Assembly: GCF_038002165.1 (NCBI RefSeq) | Contig: NZ_JBBOBR010000001.1 | Location: forward strand, 2,604,001 to 2,668,000 | Direction of reading: 5' to 3' | From: Cytobacillus sp. FSL H8-0458 | GTDB taxonomy: Bacteria; Bacillota; Bacilli; Bacillales; Cytobacillaceae | Length of the DNA stretch: 64,000 nucleotides | In this document: piece by piece, positions 1 through 8,236 of the stretch | How the letters are laid out: each line of letters starts with the position of its first letter | Numbering within the stretch: the first letter of the stretch is position 1 | Notes under the pieces: generated by a model | What the model was told of the DNA's origin: nothing | Database searches by the model: none | Seen by the model: the letters and a program-made list of their open reading frames with translations, nothing else | Translations under genes and position numbers: made by a program

Positions 1-265
1 CCAGTGTAATATGAAAAATTAAGAAGATCGTATAATAAATTTTTATATCATCAGGGCCGCCAAATGCAGTATTTCCAATAAAAACAGTTCTGCTGGCGTA
101 AATGATAAAGAAAATAACAGCAAACACAGCAGCCAAAGTCATTGTTTTCTTATGAGCCTCAAGCTTTTTTTTGCTGATTTGCACCCACCCAATCGCAACC
201 GTTATTGCACTTAGAACAATAAAGGCTGTGCTTATGGTAGGGAGTATAGGCAATGAGTATTCCAT
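1..265 (-). CDS. DUF420 family membrane protein (YozB-like), 3' part missing
   Basis: The reverse strand from 265 is open to the window edge. It starts with ATG at 263-265 preceded by a GAGAGGAAG ribosome binding site. About 88 residues are visible: an N-terminal hydrophobic segment, a short basic linker rich in lysine (ISKKKLEAHKK), a second hydrophobic segment (about residues 40-55), then a motif TVFIGNTAFGGPDDIK and a third hydrophobic stretch. This pattern matches DUF420 proteins, small polytopic membrane proteins found beside ctaG or cytochrome oxidase genes in Bacillaceae. Their function is not established; an assembly or copper-related role is only suggested by location. The gene lies downstream of ctaG in the same orientation but is separated from it by a strong terminator. 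The C-terminus lies outside the window. Confidence 0.8.
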   Translation of the reverse strand, partial: MEYSLPILPTISTAFIVLSAITVAIGWVQISKKKLEAHKKTMTLAAVFAVIFFIIYASRTVFIGNTAFGGPDDIKIYYTIFLIFHITL

Positions 266-461
266 AAATTCTTCCTCTCTCCACTATCAGTTTAAAATTC
301 AAATTCAAGGTGTTATTTATCACAAAGTTCATTTTATTAGAGTGTACTATATTTTTCAACAAACTGTATGAGCTTTTAATAAAAGTTCCTTAAATGTTCA
401 ATATTTATTTAATTCCATGTGATCATTATCATTGCAATATGCCAATATCTTTACTTTATTG

Positions 462-500
462 AAAAAATAAACTCCAGCCTCTGACTGGAGTTTATTTTTT
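462..500 (-). terminator. Intrinsic terminator of ctaG
   Basis: A perfect 16-bp inverted repeat (462-477 with 485-500, loop of 7) has GC pairs at the loop end and an A/T run at the base. It overlaps the ctaG stop codon at 499-501. The T-run reads on the minus strand. Confidence 0.85.
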
Positions 501-1401
501 ATTTTACTAAATGCGGATTTAGTATTGCTTCTTCTTCTGAAGGTGTAATTTCCTGTTCTTTTTTGTACCATGCATAGAAGATCTGCGCAAGAATAAAGCC
601 ATATACAATTTCCTGAATAATCTTCATGATGACCCCGCCAAGCTGCTGATCGTGTATAAGTGACATTGAATTGAACATTTCCGGCCCGCTAAGATTCAGG
701 CTTGCCAGTGTCGCAGAAGGGACACATAACTGAAGAGCCTGAGCCCATGCATTTGGATCAGAATATGTGCTGTACATTGGAGTATCTGAAAAAATGATCA
801 GAGCACATGCAGGTGTCAACAAAACGCCATTTGCAAAAATATATCCTACCTTTTTTAAACCGTCCAGTGACTCCATTTCAGGAAGCTCATTAATAGTCGG
901 CCACCACATAAAGATTGCCAGAAGAAACAGGCCAGAGGTATACACAGTATGAAACATCATATCCGTTTTTACCACATCAAAAACATCTGGTATGTGGTAT
1001 ATGGAAAATACTCCATTGAACAGGATAATAGCTATTAATGGCCTTGTAAAAAGACTGAATACAGGTTTAATAGCTTTGTGATTAACCACTGCTCTCCACA
1101 CCCACTGTGGGATTCCCATGACTACAAGGGGAGGAACAACTAAATACAGGATCGCCATCTGAATCATATGAGCATAAAACATTAAATGGCCCATCAGGTC
1201 AAGCGGTGAGCCTTTGATCGCATATAACACAATCATAGCGATTGTAAAATACACACCCTGCCTTTTAGTTAATGGCTCACTATCTTTGAACTTTCCACGA
1301 TACTTTACTGTTAACATATAGTAGCCTGCAAGAATCAATGCTACAAATAAAAAGAAATATGGACTCCAAAGTGCACGGAAACCGAATATTTCCAAAGACA
1401 T
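499..1401 (-). CDS. ctaG: Cytochrome c oxidase assembly factor CtaG
   Basis: A 300-residue polytopic membrane protein of the caa3_CtaG family. In B. subtilis CtaG is needed to make active cytochrome caa3, probably at the copper-loading step. The N-terminus SLEIFGFRALWSPYFF and the repeated hydrophobic segments (about seven) are typical, as are conserved histidines in the membrane region (GHLMFYAHM, FHTVYTSG). The ATG at 1399-1401 is chosen because GAGGTGA lies 5 nt upstream; a GTG nine bases further out falls inside that site. The gene follows ctaF but is isolated from it by a terminator (1544-1578) and has its own sigma-A-like promoter (1474-1502), so it can be made independently of the structural subunits. 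Confidence 0.92.
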   Translation of the reverse strand: MSLEIFGFRALWSPYFFLFVALILAGYYMLTVKYRGKFKDSEPLTKRQGVYFTIAMIVLYAIKGSPLDLMGHLMFYAHMIQMAILYLVVPPLVVMGIPQWVWRAVVNHKAIKPVFSLFTRPLIAIILFNGVFSIYHIPDVFDVVKTDMMFHTVYTSGLFLLAIFMWWPTINELPEMESLDGLKKVGYIFANGVLLTPACALIIFSDTPMYSTYSDPNAWAQALQLCVPSATLASLNLSGPEMFNSMSLIHDQQLGGVIMKIIQEIVYGFILAQIFYAWYKKEQEITPSEEEAILNPHLVK

Positions 1402-1473
1402 GAATATCACCTCATTAAATATTGCTCAACCGGCCTCATACGTATCCAATACTAAGCGATATTGACAAGTACT

Positions 1474-1502
1474 ATTATACTCTCTTCAGTCTGCAATCTC
1501 AA
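1474..1502 (-). promoter_or_regulatory. Probable sigma-A promoter of ctaG
   Basis: On the minus strand TTGAGA (1497-1502) and a consensus TATAAT (1474-1479) are separated by 17 bp. They lie about 75 nt upstream of the ctaG start and downstream of the ctaF terminator. Confidence 0.7.
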
Positions 1503-1543
1503 TAAATCGGAAATGGGTATTAATTGCAAATATTGCATTACAT

Positions 1544-1578
1544 AAAAAGAAAATCGGCCTACAGCCGATTTTCTTTTT
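1544..1578 (-). terminator. Terminator between ctaF and ctaG
   Basis: A 15-bp inverted repeat (AAAAAGAAAATCGGC at 1544-1558 with its complement at 1564-1578) with a short loop sits just after the ctaF stop codon. It ends or attenuates the ctaBCDEF message before ctaG. Confidence 0.85.
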
Positions 1579-1581
1579 AAC

Positions 1582-1917
1582 TTACCACCAAATAACCGTC
1601 AAGAAAGCAATGATTGTGATAAATCCGACAAATGCTCCTGAGTATAAGAACAAAGACGGTGCTTCATGACCTTTGTGGCTCATATGCATGAAATAATATA
1701 ATTGGAAGATTACTTGCACAAGAGCAAGAATCAGGATGAACGGCACTATGAACCATCCGGAGAAACCTTCATAACCTGCTGCGACGAACGCAACAATTGT
1801 CAGGAAGATCATTAGTGCAAAAGTGATAACTTGATGTCTCATCTCTTCTGCACTTTTTTTGCGTCTATATTCAATGTCTACTCTTGGGTTACCTGAGTTT
1901 GGTTGTTGATTGGCCAT
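1582..1917 (-). CDS. ctaF: Cytochrome c oxidase (caa3) subunit IV
   Basis: A 111-residue protein with three predicted membrane helices (about 32-54, 58-80, 87-110), the size and layout of CtaF / cytochrome aa3 subunit IV (prokaryotic COX4 family, 110 residues in B. subtilis). The hydrophilic N-terminus with VDIEYRRKKSAEEMRHQV and the YYFMHMSHKGHEAPS loop are characteristic. It is the last subunit of the ctaC-F set; its ATG is 4 nt after the ctaE stop, so the two are translationally close. It is an integral part of the oxidase in the cytoplasmic membrane but carries no redox centre. Confidence 0.93.
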   Translation of the reverse strand: MANQQPNSGNPRVDIEYRRKKSAEEMRHQVITFALMIFLTIVAFVAAGYEGFSGWFIVPFILILALVQVIFQLYYFMHMSHKGHEAPSLFLYSGAFVGFITIIAFLTVIWW

Positions 1918-1921
1918 CAGT

Positions 1922-2551
1922 TTATCCCACCATTCCCATTAAATATACTACTGTGAAGATGAATACCCAAACAACGTCGATAAAGTGCCAGTATAAGCTG
2001 GCTACATAGAACTTAGGAGCATTGTAAAGGCTCAATCCTCTTTTGCTGTTGCGGATCATCAACGTAGTGATCCATAGTAAACCGAATGCCACGTGAGCAC
2101 CATGGAAACCAACTAACGTGTAGAAAGCTGAACCGAAGGCACTGCTTGTGAAGCTATGATGGAATTCATGCACATAGTGATTGAACTCGTAAATTTCCAA
2201 ACCGAGGAATCCAAGTCCAAGCAAAACAGTAATTCCAAGCCATAGCTGCATTTTTTTGAAGTTGAAGTTCTTCATGTGATACATAGCATAAACGCTTGTG
2301 AGCGAGCTTGTTAATAGCAGCATTGTCATAATGAATGCCAAAGGAATTTCAAACAAGTCTTTCGCAAGAGCCATGTCACTGCTTGGTACTTTGTCTTTTA
2401 AAGCAAGGTAAGTAGCGAATAGGGAGGCGAATAAAACCGTCTCTCCCCCAAGGAAAAACCAGAAACCTAAGAATTTGTTCTTGGCTTCGAGGGTTTGTTT
2501 TTCAGGCGACGCAGGCCATGTTTCATAAGTCATTTTTTGTTCAGTAGCCAT
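1922..2551 (-). CDS. ctaE: Cytochrome c oxidase (caa3) subunit III
   Basis: A 209-residue member of the heme-copper oxidase subunit III family with five membrane helices, matching the short Bacillus form. Family signatures include the motif LGFWFFLGGETVLFASLF near residues 28-45 and FYTLVGFHGAHVAFGLLW and SLYWHFIDVVWVFIF in the later helices (conserved His and Glu residues). The start codon overlaps the ctaD stop codon by one base (TAATG), which implies translational coupling within the ctaCDEF operon. Confidence 0.95.
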   Translation of the reverse strand: MATEQKMTYETWPASPEKQTLEAKNKFLGFWFFLGGETVLFASLFATYLALKDKVPSSDMALAKDLFEIPLAFIMTMLLLTSSLTSVYAMYHMKNFNFKKMQLWLGITVLLGLGFLGLEIYEFNHYVHEFHHSFTSSAFGSAFYTLVGFHGAHVAFGLLWITTLMIRNSKRGLSLYNAPKFYVASLYWHFIDVVWVFIFTVVYLMGMVG

Positions 2552-4419
2552 TATGCCTTAACCCCCTTATCATTAGTGTCTTCCAAATCTTCTTTATGAA
2601 TGTGGTATCCATGATCATCCTTAACAGAACGCACAAACATGGAGCCTAGAGTAATAAGCATACCAACGATTAGTACTGGAACACCCCAGCTGTGTTCTGC
2701 GCGGTACATTGCACCAAATGCAGCAACAAATAGACCGAAAGAAATCACAAATGGAATGAATGAGTTGTTTGGCATATGAATATCACCAAGCGGCTCAGCA
2801 GGCGACATGCCTTTTTTGCCTTCCATTTTTTCAAGCCAGTATGCATCAAGGCCGCGAATCAGCGGAAGCTGCTTGAAGTTGTAGAATGGAGGCGGTGATG
2901 GAATGGCCCACTCTAATGTACGGCCGTCTCCCCAAGGATCATTGCCAACCTTTTCATTTTTAACGCTAGTAATAACAATATTTATTAACAAGATGATTAC
3001 TGCAGCTGCCATGAAGAAAGCACCTACAGTACTTACCATATTTGACGTTTCAAACCCCTGTCCAGGAAGGTAAGTGAAAATACGGCGCGGCATTCCCCAA
3101 AGTCCAAGGAAATGCTGGATAAAGAATGTTAAATGGAATCCAATAAAGAATAATACGAACGTAATTTTTCCAAGGAATTCGTTTAACATTGTACCGAACA
3201 TTTTTGGCCAGTAAAGGTGAGCGCCTGCAAATAGTGCAAACACAACACCGCCGACAATTACGTAATGGAAGTGGGCCACTACAAAGTAGCTGTCATGATA
3301 CTGGTAATCCTGTGCAGCAGACGCCAGCATTACACCAGTAACACCGCCGGCTACGAATGAAGGAATAAAGGCAATAGCCCAAAGCATCGGAGTTGTGAAA
3401 GTGATGCTTCCGCCCCACATTGTAAATAGCCAGTTAAAGATCTTAATACCAGTTGGTACTGCAATTGCCATTGTTGCAACAGCAAAAATCGCGTTTGCAA
3501 TCGGCCCCATACCAGTTGTAAACATATGGTGAGCCCATACCATGAATCCTAAGAAACCGATAAGAACCGTTGCGAATACCATTGAAGAGTATCCGAAAAG
3601 GCGCTTTCTTGAGAAAATCGCAAAAATCTCGGAGAAAATACCGAAAGCAGGCAATACCAAGATGTAAACTTCAGGGTGTCCAAAAATCCAGAAGAAATGC
3701 TCCCAGATAATTGTATTACCGCCCATAGCAGGATCAAAGAAGTTAGATCCAAACATGCGGTCGAAAATTAACAGGAATAGTCCTACTGTTAAAGCAGGGA
3801 ATGCAAATAAAATCAATGCTGATGTAACAAATGTAGCCCAAGTGAACATTGGCATACGCATGTATGTCATACCAGGAGCACGCATGTTAATGATGGTAAC
3901 AAGGAAGTTGATCCCCCCGATTAACGTACCAGCACCTGATATCTGCAGTCCAAGTGCATAGAAGTCGATCCCATGCCCTTCAGAAGCAATTGATAAAGAA
4001 GCATAAGAAGTCCAGCCGGCATCAGGAGCTCCACCTAAGAACCATGATAGGTTCAAGAAAACTCCACCAAAGAAAAACAGCCAGAATCCTAAAGAATTCA
4101 AGAATGGAAATGCAACGTCACGCGCACCGATCTGAAGTGGCATAACAGCATTCATAAACGCAAAAATCAGTGGCATAGCCGCCAAGAAGATCATCGTTGT
4201 ACCGTGCATAGTTAAAATTTCATTATACAATCCGGCACTTACAAAGTCATTATTTGGTACTGCAAGCTGGATACGGATGAACATAGCTTCCAATCCGCCA
4301 AGCAAGAAGAAAAATCCGCCAGCTATAAGATAAAGGATTGCGATTTTTTTATGGTCGACTGTTGTTAAGTAATCCCATAAAACCGCTCCGAAACCTTTTT
4401 TTTGTGCTAAGGTACTCAC
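2551..4419 (-). CDS. ctaD: Cytochrome c oxidase (caa3) subunit I
   Basis: A 622-residue catalytic subunit of caa3 oxidase, which reduces O2 to water and pumps protons. The ligand motifs are visible: a low-spin heme histidine in ILTMHGTTMIFLA, the CuB ligands and cross-linked Tyr in GHPEVYILVLPAFGI, the pair in WAHHMFTTG, and the heme a3/a ligands in VVAHFHYVIVGG. About 14 membrane helices are expected for the Bacillus CtaD with extended C-terminus. It sits between ctaC and ctaE in the usual order. The start has a purine-rich AGGTAAAATTGTG context: GGGAGG lies about 9-14 nt upstream of the initiating codon. Confidence 0.97.
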   Translation of the reverse strand: MSTLAQKKGFGAVLWDYLTTVDHKKIAILYLIAGGFFFLLGGLEAMFIRIQLAVPNNDFVSAGLYNEILTMHGTTMIFLAAMPLIFAFMNAVMPLQIGARDVAFPFLNSLGFWLFFFGGVFLNLSWFLGGAPDAGWTSYASLSIASEGHGIDFYALGLQISGAGTLIGGINFLVTIINMRAPGMTYMRMPMFTWATFVTSALILFAFPALTVGLFLLIFDRMFGSNFFDPAMGGNTIIWEHFFWIFGHPEVYILVLPAFGIFSEIFAIFSRKRLFGYSSMVFATVLIGFLGFMVWAHHMFTTGMGPIANAIFAVATMAIAVPTGIKIFNWLFTMWGGSITFTTPMLWAIAFIPSFVAGGVTGVMLASAAQDYQYHDSYFVVAHFHYVIVGGVVFALFAGAHLYWPKMFGTMLNEFLGKITFVLFFIGFHLTFFIQHFLGLWGMPRRIFTYLPGQGFETSNMVSTVGAFFMAAAVIILLINIVITSVKNEKVGNDPWGDGRTLEWAIPSPPPFYNFKQLPLIRGLDAYWLEKMEGKKGMSPAEPLGDIHMPNNSFIPFVISFGLFVAAFGAMYRAEHSWGVPVLIVGMLITLGSMFVRSVKDDHGYHIHKEDLEDTNDKGVKA

Positions 4420-4447
4420 AATTTTACCTCCCTTTTCAAAAAATCCC

Positions 4448-5524
4448 CTATTGTTCCATAACTTTCAAGCCCATTAAATATTCTGTCAGGGCATCAAGCT
4501 CTTCTTCAGATAATTCACCATAAGTACCTGTCATTTTATTGCCAGGTTTGAATGTTTCCGGATCTCTTAACCAATCCTTAAGATCTTCTTCAGTATGATC
4601 GAGGATACCGGCAATACGGTCACGATCACCGAAGTTTGTTAAGTTAGGAGCTAAACGAGCTGCTTCTGGAGCAGTGTTTGCCGGTGTTACAGCATGACAG
4701 CCGATACAACTGTTATTGAAGACTTCCTGACCAGCTTGAGCCAGATCTGTCTCTGCCTTTTTAGGTTCTTTTACTTCTGCCATTGCAGTTGCCCATTGAT
4801 CGAATTCATCACGTGGAACCGCTTTAACTTTGAAATCCATTAATGCATGGGAAGGACCGCAAAGCTCAGCACATTTTCCATAAAAGTAATTGTCGGCTTC
4901 CTTAGCCTTTTCACTGTCAAACTTCAGCCAGAATTTATTCACGTTGTCCGTGTTCGTATCCAGCTTACCGCCTACAGCAGGAATCCAGAATGAGTGCTTA
5001 ACATCAGAAGCAATAAGATTGAAATAAACTTTTTCATCCGTTGGCACAACTAATTCCTGGCCAGTGATAATTTCCTGGTTTGGATACTCAAATTCCCACC
5101 AGTATAAGTTTGCACGCACATTAACAACAAGTGCATCTGTTTTGCCTTCTTCATTCTTCTTTTCCATTGGGCCTACATCAGCAAGCTTAAAGGTAGCTGA
5201 AACTGTCGGTACAGCAAGAATAAGAAGCAAAAGAATAGGAATAACAGTCCAAATGATTTCCAGTTTGTGGCTTCCTTCAACTTGTTTTGGAATTCTGTCG
5301 TCCTTGCGGCGGAATTTAAAAACAACAATAAAGAAGATTACTGTTACGACGGCAATTACTCCTACCATTATTACAGTACTTAACACCATCAAATCAAATT
5401 GTGTCTGCGCCACTTCGCCGGCAGGTTTAAGCGTAGATAAATACGGTTTGCCGGAGCAAGCGGAAAGAATGAGCGCCATCATTGCAAACAGAGAAAAAAG
5501 ACGCCACTTTGCAAGCCTTTTCAT
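4448..5524 (-). CDS. ctaC: Cytochrome c oxidase (caa3) subunit II with fused cytochrome c domain
   Basis: A 358-residue lipoprotein subunit. A signal peptide ends in the lipobox LILSACSG (Cys about 23), followed by two membrane helices (about 40-65 and 85-108). The periplasm-facing cupredoxin domain carries the CuA site: His in DVKHSFWIPAVGG and the CAELCGPSHALM motif. A C-terminal cytochrome c domain has the heme attachment site CIGCH (about 273-277) and a candidate axial Met in GNKMTG. This fusion defines caa3-type oxidases: electrons arrive from cytochrome c and pass to CuA. The weak purine stretch AGAGGGG lies 12 nt before the ATG, a longer spacing than usual. Confidence 0.96.
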   Translation of the reverse strand: MKRLAKWRLFSLFAMMALILSACSGKPYLSTLKPAGEVAQTQFDLMVLSTVIMVGVIAVVTVIFFIVVFKFRRKDDRIPKQVEGSHKLEIIWTVIPILLLLILAVPTVSATFKLADVGPMEKKNEEGKTDALVVNVRANLYWWEFEYPNQEIITGQELVVPTDEKVYFNLIASDVKHSFWIPAVGGKLDTNTDNVNKFWLKFDSEKAKEADNYFYGKCAELCGPSHALMDFKVKAVPRDEFDQWATAMAEVKEPKKAETDLAQAGQEVFNNSCIGCHAVTPANTAPEAARLAPNLTNFGDRDRIAGILDHTEEDLKDWLRDPETFKPGNKMTGTYGELSEEELDALTEYLMGLKVMEQ

Positions 5525-5635
5525 AGCTTAATCAAACCCCTCTTTCGTAAAGATTTCATTTTTTGAATTGTTTGATCAAAAAATATGGATAAATCCCCTC
5601 TCGTTAAAAACGAAAGAAGGAATTTCCTAACTAAG

Positions 5636-6574
5636 TTAAATAAGTGTGATAATTACCATAGCTACAAACATGATAGTCAGATATTGCAGGGAGTATACAA
5701 ACATTAATGTAGCCCATTTAATATCATCATTAAACTTTCTTGCATATAACCCAGTCAATAACCAGCCGATGTTTAAAACCCCAGCAAGTAGTAAGAATGG
5801 CAATCCAAGTGATGGCATAAGAAACGGCAGCGGCAATAATGCTGCAACCCAAATATAAATATGCCTTTTAGTGGTTTTAAACCCTTTTACTACTGGGAGC
5901 ATCGGAACTCCAGCAGCCCGGTATTCTTCTGCCCTTCTCATAGCCAGTGCATAAAAATGAGGTGGTTGCCAGATAAACACGATAGCGAACAGCACCCAAG
6001 CCATAGGGTCAAGATTGCCATCCGCAGCGGCCCACCCAATCAGCGGGGGAACTGCCCCTGAAATGCTGCCTATAATAGTATTGGAAACAAACCTGCGTTT
6101 CGTCCACATTGTATATAGGACAACATAGCTGAAAACACCAATTAATCCAATTACAACTGCTGTTGCTGTTGTAAACATTAAAAAGGCCGTACCAAGGCCA
6201 ATAAGCAGAAAACTCAAAAGTGCCACCTTGCCCGGGTTCACTTTCCCAGTAACAGTTGGCCTCCCTTTTGTCCTTTCCATTAATGGATCAATGTCGCGGT
6301 CAATATAATTATTTAAGCTGCAGGAGCCTGCAATAATCAATGAGGAGCCGATTACTGTATAAAGAACCAGTTCCAGATTATTAAAAAATCCTTTTCCTGA
6401 AAAATGCAGTGCAAGCCAAATACCGGTGAAGGTTGTAATCAGATTGGAATTTACAATGCCAATTTTGATAAGAGCAAGGAAGTCCTTCCAAACTGTAGTC
6501 TCAGGTATATCTTGCTGAAGGCTTCGCTCTCTGTTCTCAATAGCAGCATCACTCAAAGCCCGTGAGTCAGACAT
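5636..6574 (-). CDS. ctaB: Protoheme IX farnesyltransferase (heme O synthase)
   Basis: A 312-residue UbiA-family prenyltransferase that adds a farnesyl group to heme B to form heme O. The Asp-rich active-site motif [19 protein letters not shown] is present near residues 87-105, and a second Asp-rich region lies in the later loop ([12 protein letters not shown]). About nine membrane helices are expected. It is the first gene of the ctaB-C-D-E-F cluster and is divergent from ctaA. Start ATG at 6574 with AAGGAGGAAAAGAT upstream. A promoter-like TATACT lies about 50 nt upstream of the start on the minus strand. Confidence 0.95.
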   Translation of the reverse strand: MSDSRALSDAAIENRERSLQQDIPETTVWKDFLALIKIGIVNSNLITTFTGIWLALHFSGKGFFNNLELVLYTVIGSSLIIAGSCSLNNYIDRDIDPLMERTKGRPTVTGKVNPGKVALLSFLLIGLGTAFLMFTTATAVVIGLIGVFSYVVLYTMWTKRRFVSNTIIGSISGAVPPLIGWAAADGNLDPMAWVLFAIVFIWQPPHFYALAMRRAEEYRAAGVPMLPVVKGFKTTKRHIYIWVAALLPLPFLMPSLGLPFLLLAGVLNIGWLLTGLYARKFNDDIKWATLMFVYSLQYLTIMFVAMVIITLI

Positions 6575-7208
6575 ATCTTTTCCTCCTTAATCCCTTATCG
6601 CGAACATTACACCTACTATAAAGTATAAATGCACTGAAAGCCATATTCACGATAAAAAACGAGGGGTAAACCCTGGATGAATAATAATCATACTAATAGT
6701 TTTCTACCATTAATAATGTCTTTAAACTGTTTACTATCTAAATGAATCTAAACCATTTCTCTGTATATTAAATCACACTTTAAAACTCTTTTGTGAATTT
6801 TTTTAGAATAATTTATGACTAATTTGTGTCAAAGTCTAAATTCACTTAAAGAAAGGGTTTATTTTTGAGATAATAAAACTGTTTCAAAGAACTATGGAGG
6901 AATAAACATACTCACTTTTATGTATTTTGGGTTACTTTCCGCGACAGGGGACATCCATTTTATACCCCCTTTATATTTCTAGCAAACTCTATTATAAGTT
7001 TCAACCTTTTTTACTATAATTAACATTATAATTTTTATTACTGTTGTAAAAAGCGTTTTATTCCTGTACTATCGAAAAAGTAAATGGACGCACATTCATA
7101 TATGTCTTTTTATAGAATCTTTGTTAAGATAGATAATGGACAAATACGCAGTAAATCAATTATTGACACTATTGATAAACCTAGAATATTTAAAGAAGGT
7201 GAAAGGCT
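6575..7208. promoter_or_regulatory. ctaB-ctaA divergent control region with ResD-like boxes
   Basis: This 634-bp non-coding gap separates the divergent heme A genes. Two copies of a TTTGTG element occur in the same orientation: TTTGTGAAT at 6790-6798 and TTTGTGTCA at 6823-6831, 33 bp apart. TTTGTGAAT is the box I recall for the ResD response regulator, which activates ctaA in B. subtilis. A TTGACA (about 7163) lies close to ctaA, with a poor -10 after 17 bp. No convincing coding sequence was seen; a 20-codon ATG frame at about 6920 has no usable ribosome binding site. Confidence 0.5.
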
Positions 7209-8186
7209 TTGCAACGATCTTTAAAATGGCTTGCTGTTCTTACATCAGTCGGCATGCTTTTGGTTTTGCTGGGCGGTGCCCTGGTAACGAAAACGGAATC
7301 AGGAATGGGGTGCGGGAAATCGTGGCCGCTTTGCAATGGCGAATTAGTTCCTACCGATATTACTCCTGAACTGATTATCGAACTGGCACATAGACTAGTT
7401 TCAGGCGCTATCGGATTTATGGTTCTTATCTTATCGATTTGGACATGGAGAAAAATAGGACATATTAGAGAGACAAAGTTTTTAGCGCTTACTTCACTTT
7501 TTTTCCTGGTCCTGCAGGCTTTAATTGGAGCTGCCGCAGTAGTCTGGGGGCAATCTGATTTTGTGCTCGCCCTTCATTTCGGGATTTCTTTAATATCATT
7601 TGCTTCAGTACTGCTCCTGACTTTGCTTATTTTTGAAGTTGATAAAAAATTCGAGGCAGAAAAGCTTATTATCGATAAAAGAATGAGGAAACATATTATT
7701 GGAGTTTCTTTATACAGCTATGCTGTTGTTTACACCGGCGCTCTTGTGCGTCATGTAAATGCTAGCCTTGTATGCCGTGACTGGCCGCTTTGCATAAATG
7801 GGTCTTTCGCACTTCCGGCTAATATGTACGAGTGGGTGCAAATGGGGCACAGGGCTGCCGCGGGATTAATTTTCATATGGATTGGTTACATTACCTATCT
7901 GGCCATTAAACATTACAAGGACCAGAAGGTAATTTACTGGGGCTGGATTATTTCATTTATATTAGTATCACTCCAGGTTGCCGCAGGAGCATTAGTTGTT
8001 TTAACCAGACTTAACTTGTATATAGCTCTTGCACATGCCTTCTTTATTTCCTGCTTATTTGGAGTATTAAGCTATTTTATCCTCCTGTCTTCACGAAGCA
8101 GAAAAAATGAGCTTGCTGTTTCAGAAGTTAAGGAAAAAGAGAAAAATGATGAATCTGCTATCCCTACCTTTACTTCCATTCCATAA
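7209..8186 (+). CDS. ctaA: Heme A synthase
   Basis: A 325-residue, eight-helix membrane protein of the COX15/CtaA family that oxidises the C8 methyl of heme O to give heme A. Both halves carry the expected cysteine pair and histidines: [13 protein letters not shown] with ELAHRLVSG in the N-half, and [12 protein letters not shown] with MGHRAAAG in the C-half. The start is TTG at 7209 with AAGGTGA 6 nt upstream; no ATG fits. The C-terminal tail is charged and cytosolic. It is divergent from ctaB, which makes its substrate. Confidence 0.95.
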   Translation: MQRSLKWLAVLTSVGMLLVLLGGALVTKTESGMGCGKSWPLCNGELVPTDITPELIIELAHRLVSGAIGFMVLILSIWTWRKIGHIRETKFLALTSLFFLVLQALIGAAAVVWGQSDFVLALHFGISLISFASVLLLTLLIFEVDKKFEAEKLIIDKRMRKHIIGVSLYSYAVVYTGALVRHVNASLVCRDWPLCINGSFALPANMYEWVQMGHRAAAGLIFIWIGYITYLAIKHYKDQKVIYWGWIISFILVSLQVAAGALVVLTRLNLYIALAHAFFISCLFGVLSYFILLSSRSRKNELAVSEVKEKEKNDESAIPTFTSIP

Positions 8187-8190
8187 ATGC

Positions 8191-8236
8191 AATAAACAAA
8201 AGAGCTTCGGCAAATGCCGAAGCTCTTTTGTTTATT
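8191..8236. terminator. Bidirectional terminator between ctaA and pycA
   Basis: A 20-bp perfect inverted repeat (8191-8210 with 8217-8236, loop 6) with A- and T-rich ends serves both convergent genes. The pycA stop codon (8232-8234) lies inside the right arm. Confidence 0.88.

Noticed and set aside
159-371. Two overlapping open frames of 66-67 codons near the left edge
   Set aside because: They overlap the DUF420 gene and its 5' region in other frames and have no ribosome binding sites.
6920-6982. 20-codon ATG frame in the ctaB-ctaA gap, downstream of TGGAGGAATAAAC
   Set aside because: The purine site is 16-18 nt from the ATG and the frame has no family likeness.
7036-7055. TTGTAAAAAGCGTTTTA as a cre upstream of ctaA
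   Set aside because: It has one base too many between the TG and the CG compared with the consensus.
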